Of a stretch of 6,590 nucleotides of DNA, positions 5,978-6,590 are shown one piece after another. Made by a program: the position numbers and the translations under genes. Location: positions 1-6,590 of the forward strand of contig JBGSQD010000266.1 in the NCBI GenBank assembly GCA_041738275.1, given 5' to 3'. The notes under the pieces were generated by a model that worked only from the letters and a program-made list of their open reading frames with translations, did not search any database and had not been told where the DNA came from. Positions within the stretch are counted from its first letter, which is position 1, and every line of letters begins with the position of its first letter. This stretch comes from JACPFJ01 sp041738275. Its GTDB lineage: Bacteria; Desulfobacterota; Desulfuromonadia; Geobacterales; Pseudopelobacteraceae.

Positions 5978-6455
5978 TGGTTTCTCCATCCAGCACATTA
6001 CGAACCTTGATCAACAAATTCTTAGGATTCATCGGTTTTGAGACAAAATCGACGTTCTGGTCCAGCATACCTCGCTTATTGATAATGTCACTGGTGTAAC
6101 CACTGACAAAGATGACTTTTAGTGAGGGTTTTATTCTTCTCATCTCGTCAAGTGCGTCTTTCCCGTTCATCCGCGGCATGATGACATCCAGGACAACCAG
6201 ATCGATCACGTCCTTGTTTGCAATGAATTGATCAACCGCATCACCACCGTCCACTGCCGTGATAACCGTGTAACCGAACATGTGGAGAATATTTTCTGAT
6301 AATTGCCGCAGAGTGGTGTCATCGTCGGCCACAAGAATGGTTTCCTTGCCTCCCACAAGAATTATTTCATCGCTGGAATGCTTCTCCTCTATGGTTGACT
6401 GTATCATGGGAAAATAAATCTTGAAGGTGGTTCCCCTGCCCGGTTCGCTATAAAC
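5964..6455 (-). pseudogene. 3' remnant of a hybrid histidine kinase (receiver domain intact)
   Basis: From ATG 6407 the frame encodes 147 residues with a complete receiver domain: Asp28-Asp30, phosphoacceptor Asp74 (VLDVIMPRMNG), Ser102 and Lys124 (SKPM). Read further upstream in the same frame, 16 more residues, VYSEPGRGTTFKIYFP, are the typical end of a histidine-kinase ATPase domain, joined by a usual linker to a C-terminal receiver. The frame then meets TAG at 6456-6458 and the kinase-like sequence ends. So the gene is the tail of a hybrid kinase whose front was cut off at about 6455. No Shine-Dalgarno precedes ATG 6407, as expected for an internal Met. The receiver could still be made if transcribed and might then feed the REC-kinase it overlaps. 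A free-standing response regulator is the alternative reading, but the upstream match argues against it. Confidence 0.75.
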
Positions 6456-6476
6456 CTATAAAAAGCAGTTGAGCTT

Positions 6477-6505
6477 TTGATTTTGCTTCAACCTCCTGAT
6501 ATTGT
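6477..6505 (+). promoter_or_regulatory. Predicted sigma70 promoter of the element's ORF
   Basis: TTGATT (6477-6482), 17 bp, TATTGT (6500-6505); each hexamer matches 4 of 6 consensus bases at ideal spacing. The start would be near 6512, inside the loop of the hairpin listed next. Confidence 0.5.
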
Positions 6506-6529
6506 GCTGCAATCACAGTTCAGGAGGTT
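6490..6529 (+). promoter_or_regulatory. Hairpin that can sequester the ORF's ribosome-binding site
   Basis: AACCTCCTGA (6490-6499) and TCAGGAGGTT (6520-6529) form a perfect 10-bp stem with a 20-nt loop. The right arm contains AGGAGG (6522-6527), the Shine-Dalgarno sequence 8 nt before ATG 6536. RNA entering from outside would fold and hide it; RNA started near 6512 would lack the left arm. Confidence 0.7.
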
Positions 6530-6535
6530 CACCAA

Positions 6536-6590
6536 ATGGGTGAATGTAAAAAACGCACCGTTGTTCCTTCTTCCCGCGTTGCTGTAGACA
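6536..6590 (+). CDS. N-terminal fragment of a probable transposase ORF
   Basis: Eighteen codons are visible, beginning MGECKKRTVVPSSRVAVD, and the frame is open to the window end. AGGAGG at 6522-6527, 8 nt upstream, is a strong ribosome-binding site and fixes the start. The fragment is too short to assign a family. Its place just inside the break of a hybrid kinase gene, with its own promoter and an RBS-hiding hairpin, is what suggests a transposase. It could be another gene brought in by a rearrangement. Confidence 0.5.
   Translation, partial: MGECKKRTVVPSSRVAVD

Larger units (their letters stand above)
6456..6590 (+). mobile_element. 5' end of a probable insertion element (cut by window)
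   Basis: The kinase-like frame of the minus strand ends abruptly here, and what follows has the make-up of an IS left end: a promoter, a hairpin and an ORF start facing inward. CTATAAA occurs at 6448-6454 and again at 6456-6462, right at the junction. The IS family is not recognised and terminal inverted repeats cannot be checked without the other end. Confidence 0.55.

Overview
The window looks like chromosome from a deltaproteobacterium of the Geobacter/Pelobacter group (Desulfuromonadia). This is inferred from gene content and style, not from a marker gene: dense two-component genes, a thiol-rich metal-type membrane operon, a good -24/-12 (sigma54) promoter, and G/C-rich intergenic repeat families. 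No rRNA, tRNA or CRISPR was seen.

Left part (1-3914, all minus strand, so read right to left). A four-gene operon runs from 3914 to 1109: an exported heavy-metal-associated (HMA) protein with a Cys/Gly-rich tail, a membrane-anchored DUF2318-like protein with five cysteines, a MacB/FtsX-type ABC permease with a CxxC in its periplasmic loop, and its LolD/MacB-type ATPase. The second and third genes overlap by one base. After a 211-bp spacer holding a degenerate inverted repeat comes an NtrB-like membrane histidine kinase (897 to 1). It runs off the window and carries a GC-rich palindromic repeat inside its reading frame.

Middle (3915-4233). The divergent control region holds a near-consensus sigma54 promoter facing the metal operon, two dyads about 61 and 121 bp upstream of its predicted start, and a TATAAT promoter facing ssb. 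The NtrB-like kinase at the far end of the same cluster could, with an unseen NtrC-type partner, drive this promoter. That link is inference.

Right part (4234-6590). ssb (plus strand) ends in a strong intrinsic terminator. Facing it on the minus strand are a REC-histidine kinase fusion and, overlapping its start, a receiver-domain gene. The receiver frame continues upstream of its ATG into the last residues of a histidine-kinase ATPase domain (VYSEPGRGTTFKIYFP), then stops at 6456. It is therefore the 3' remnant of a hybrid kinase cut by a foreign segment. That segment (6456 to the window end) looks like the 5' end of an insertion element: a promoter, a 10-bp hairpin and an ORF start. The geometry would hide the ribosome-binding site on read-through transcripts but not on the element's own transcript, as in IS10/IS50.
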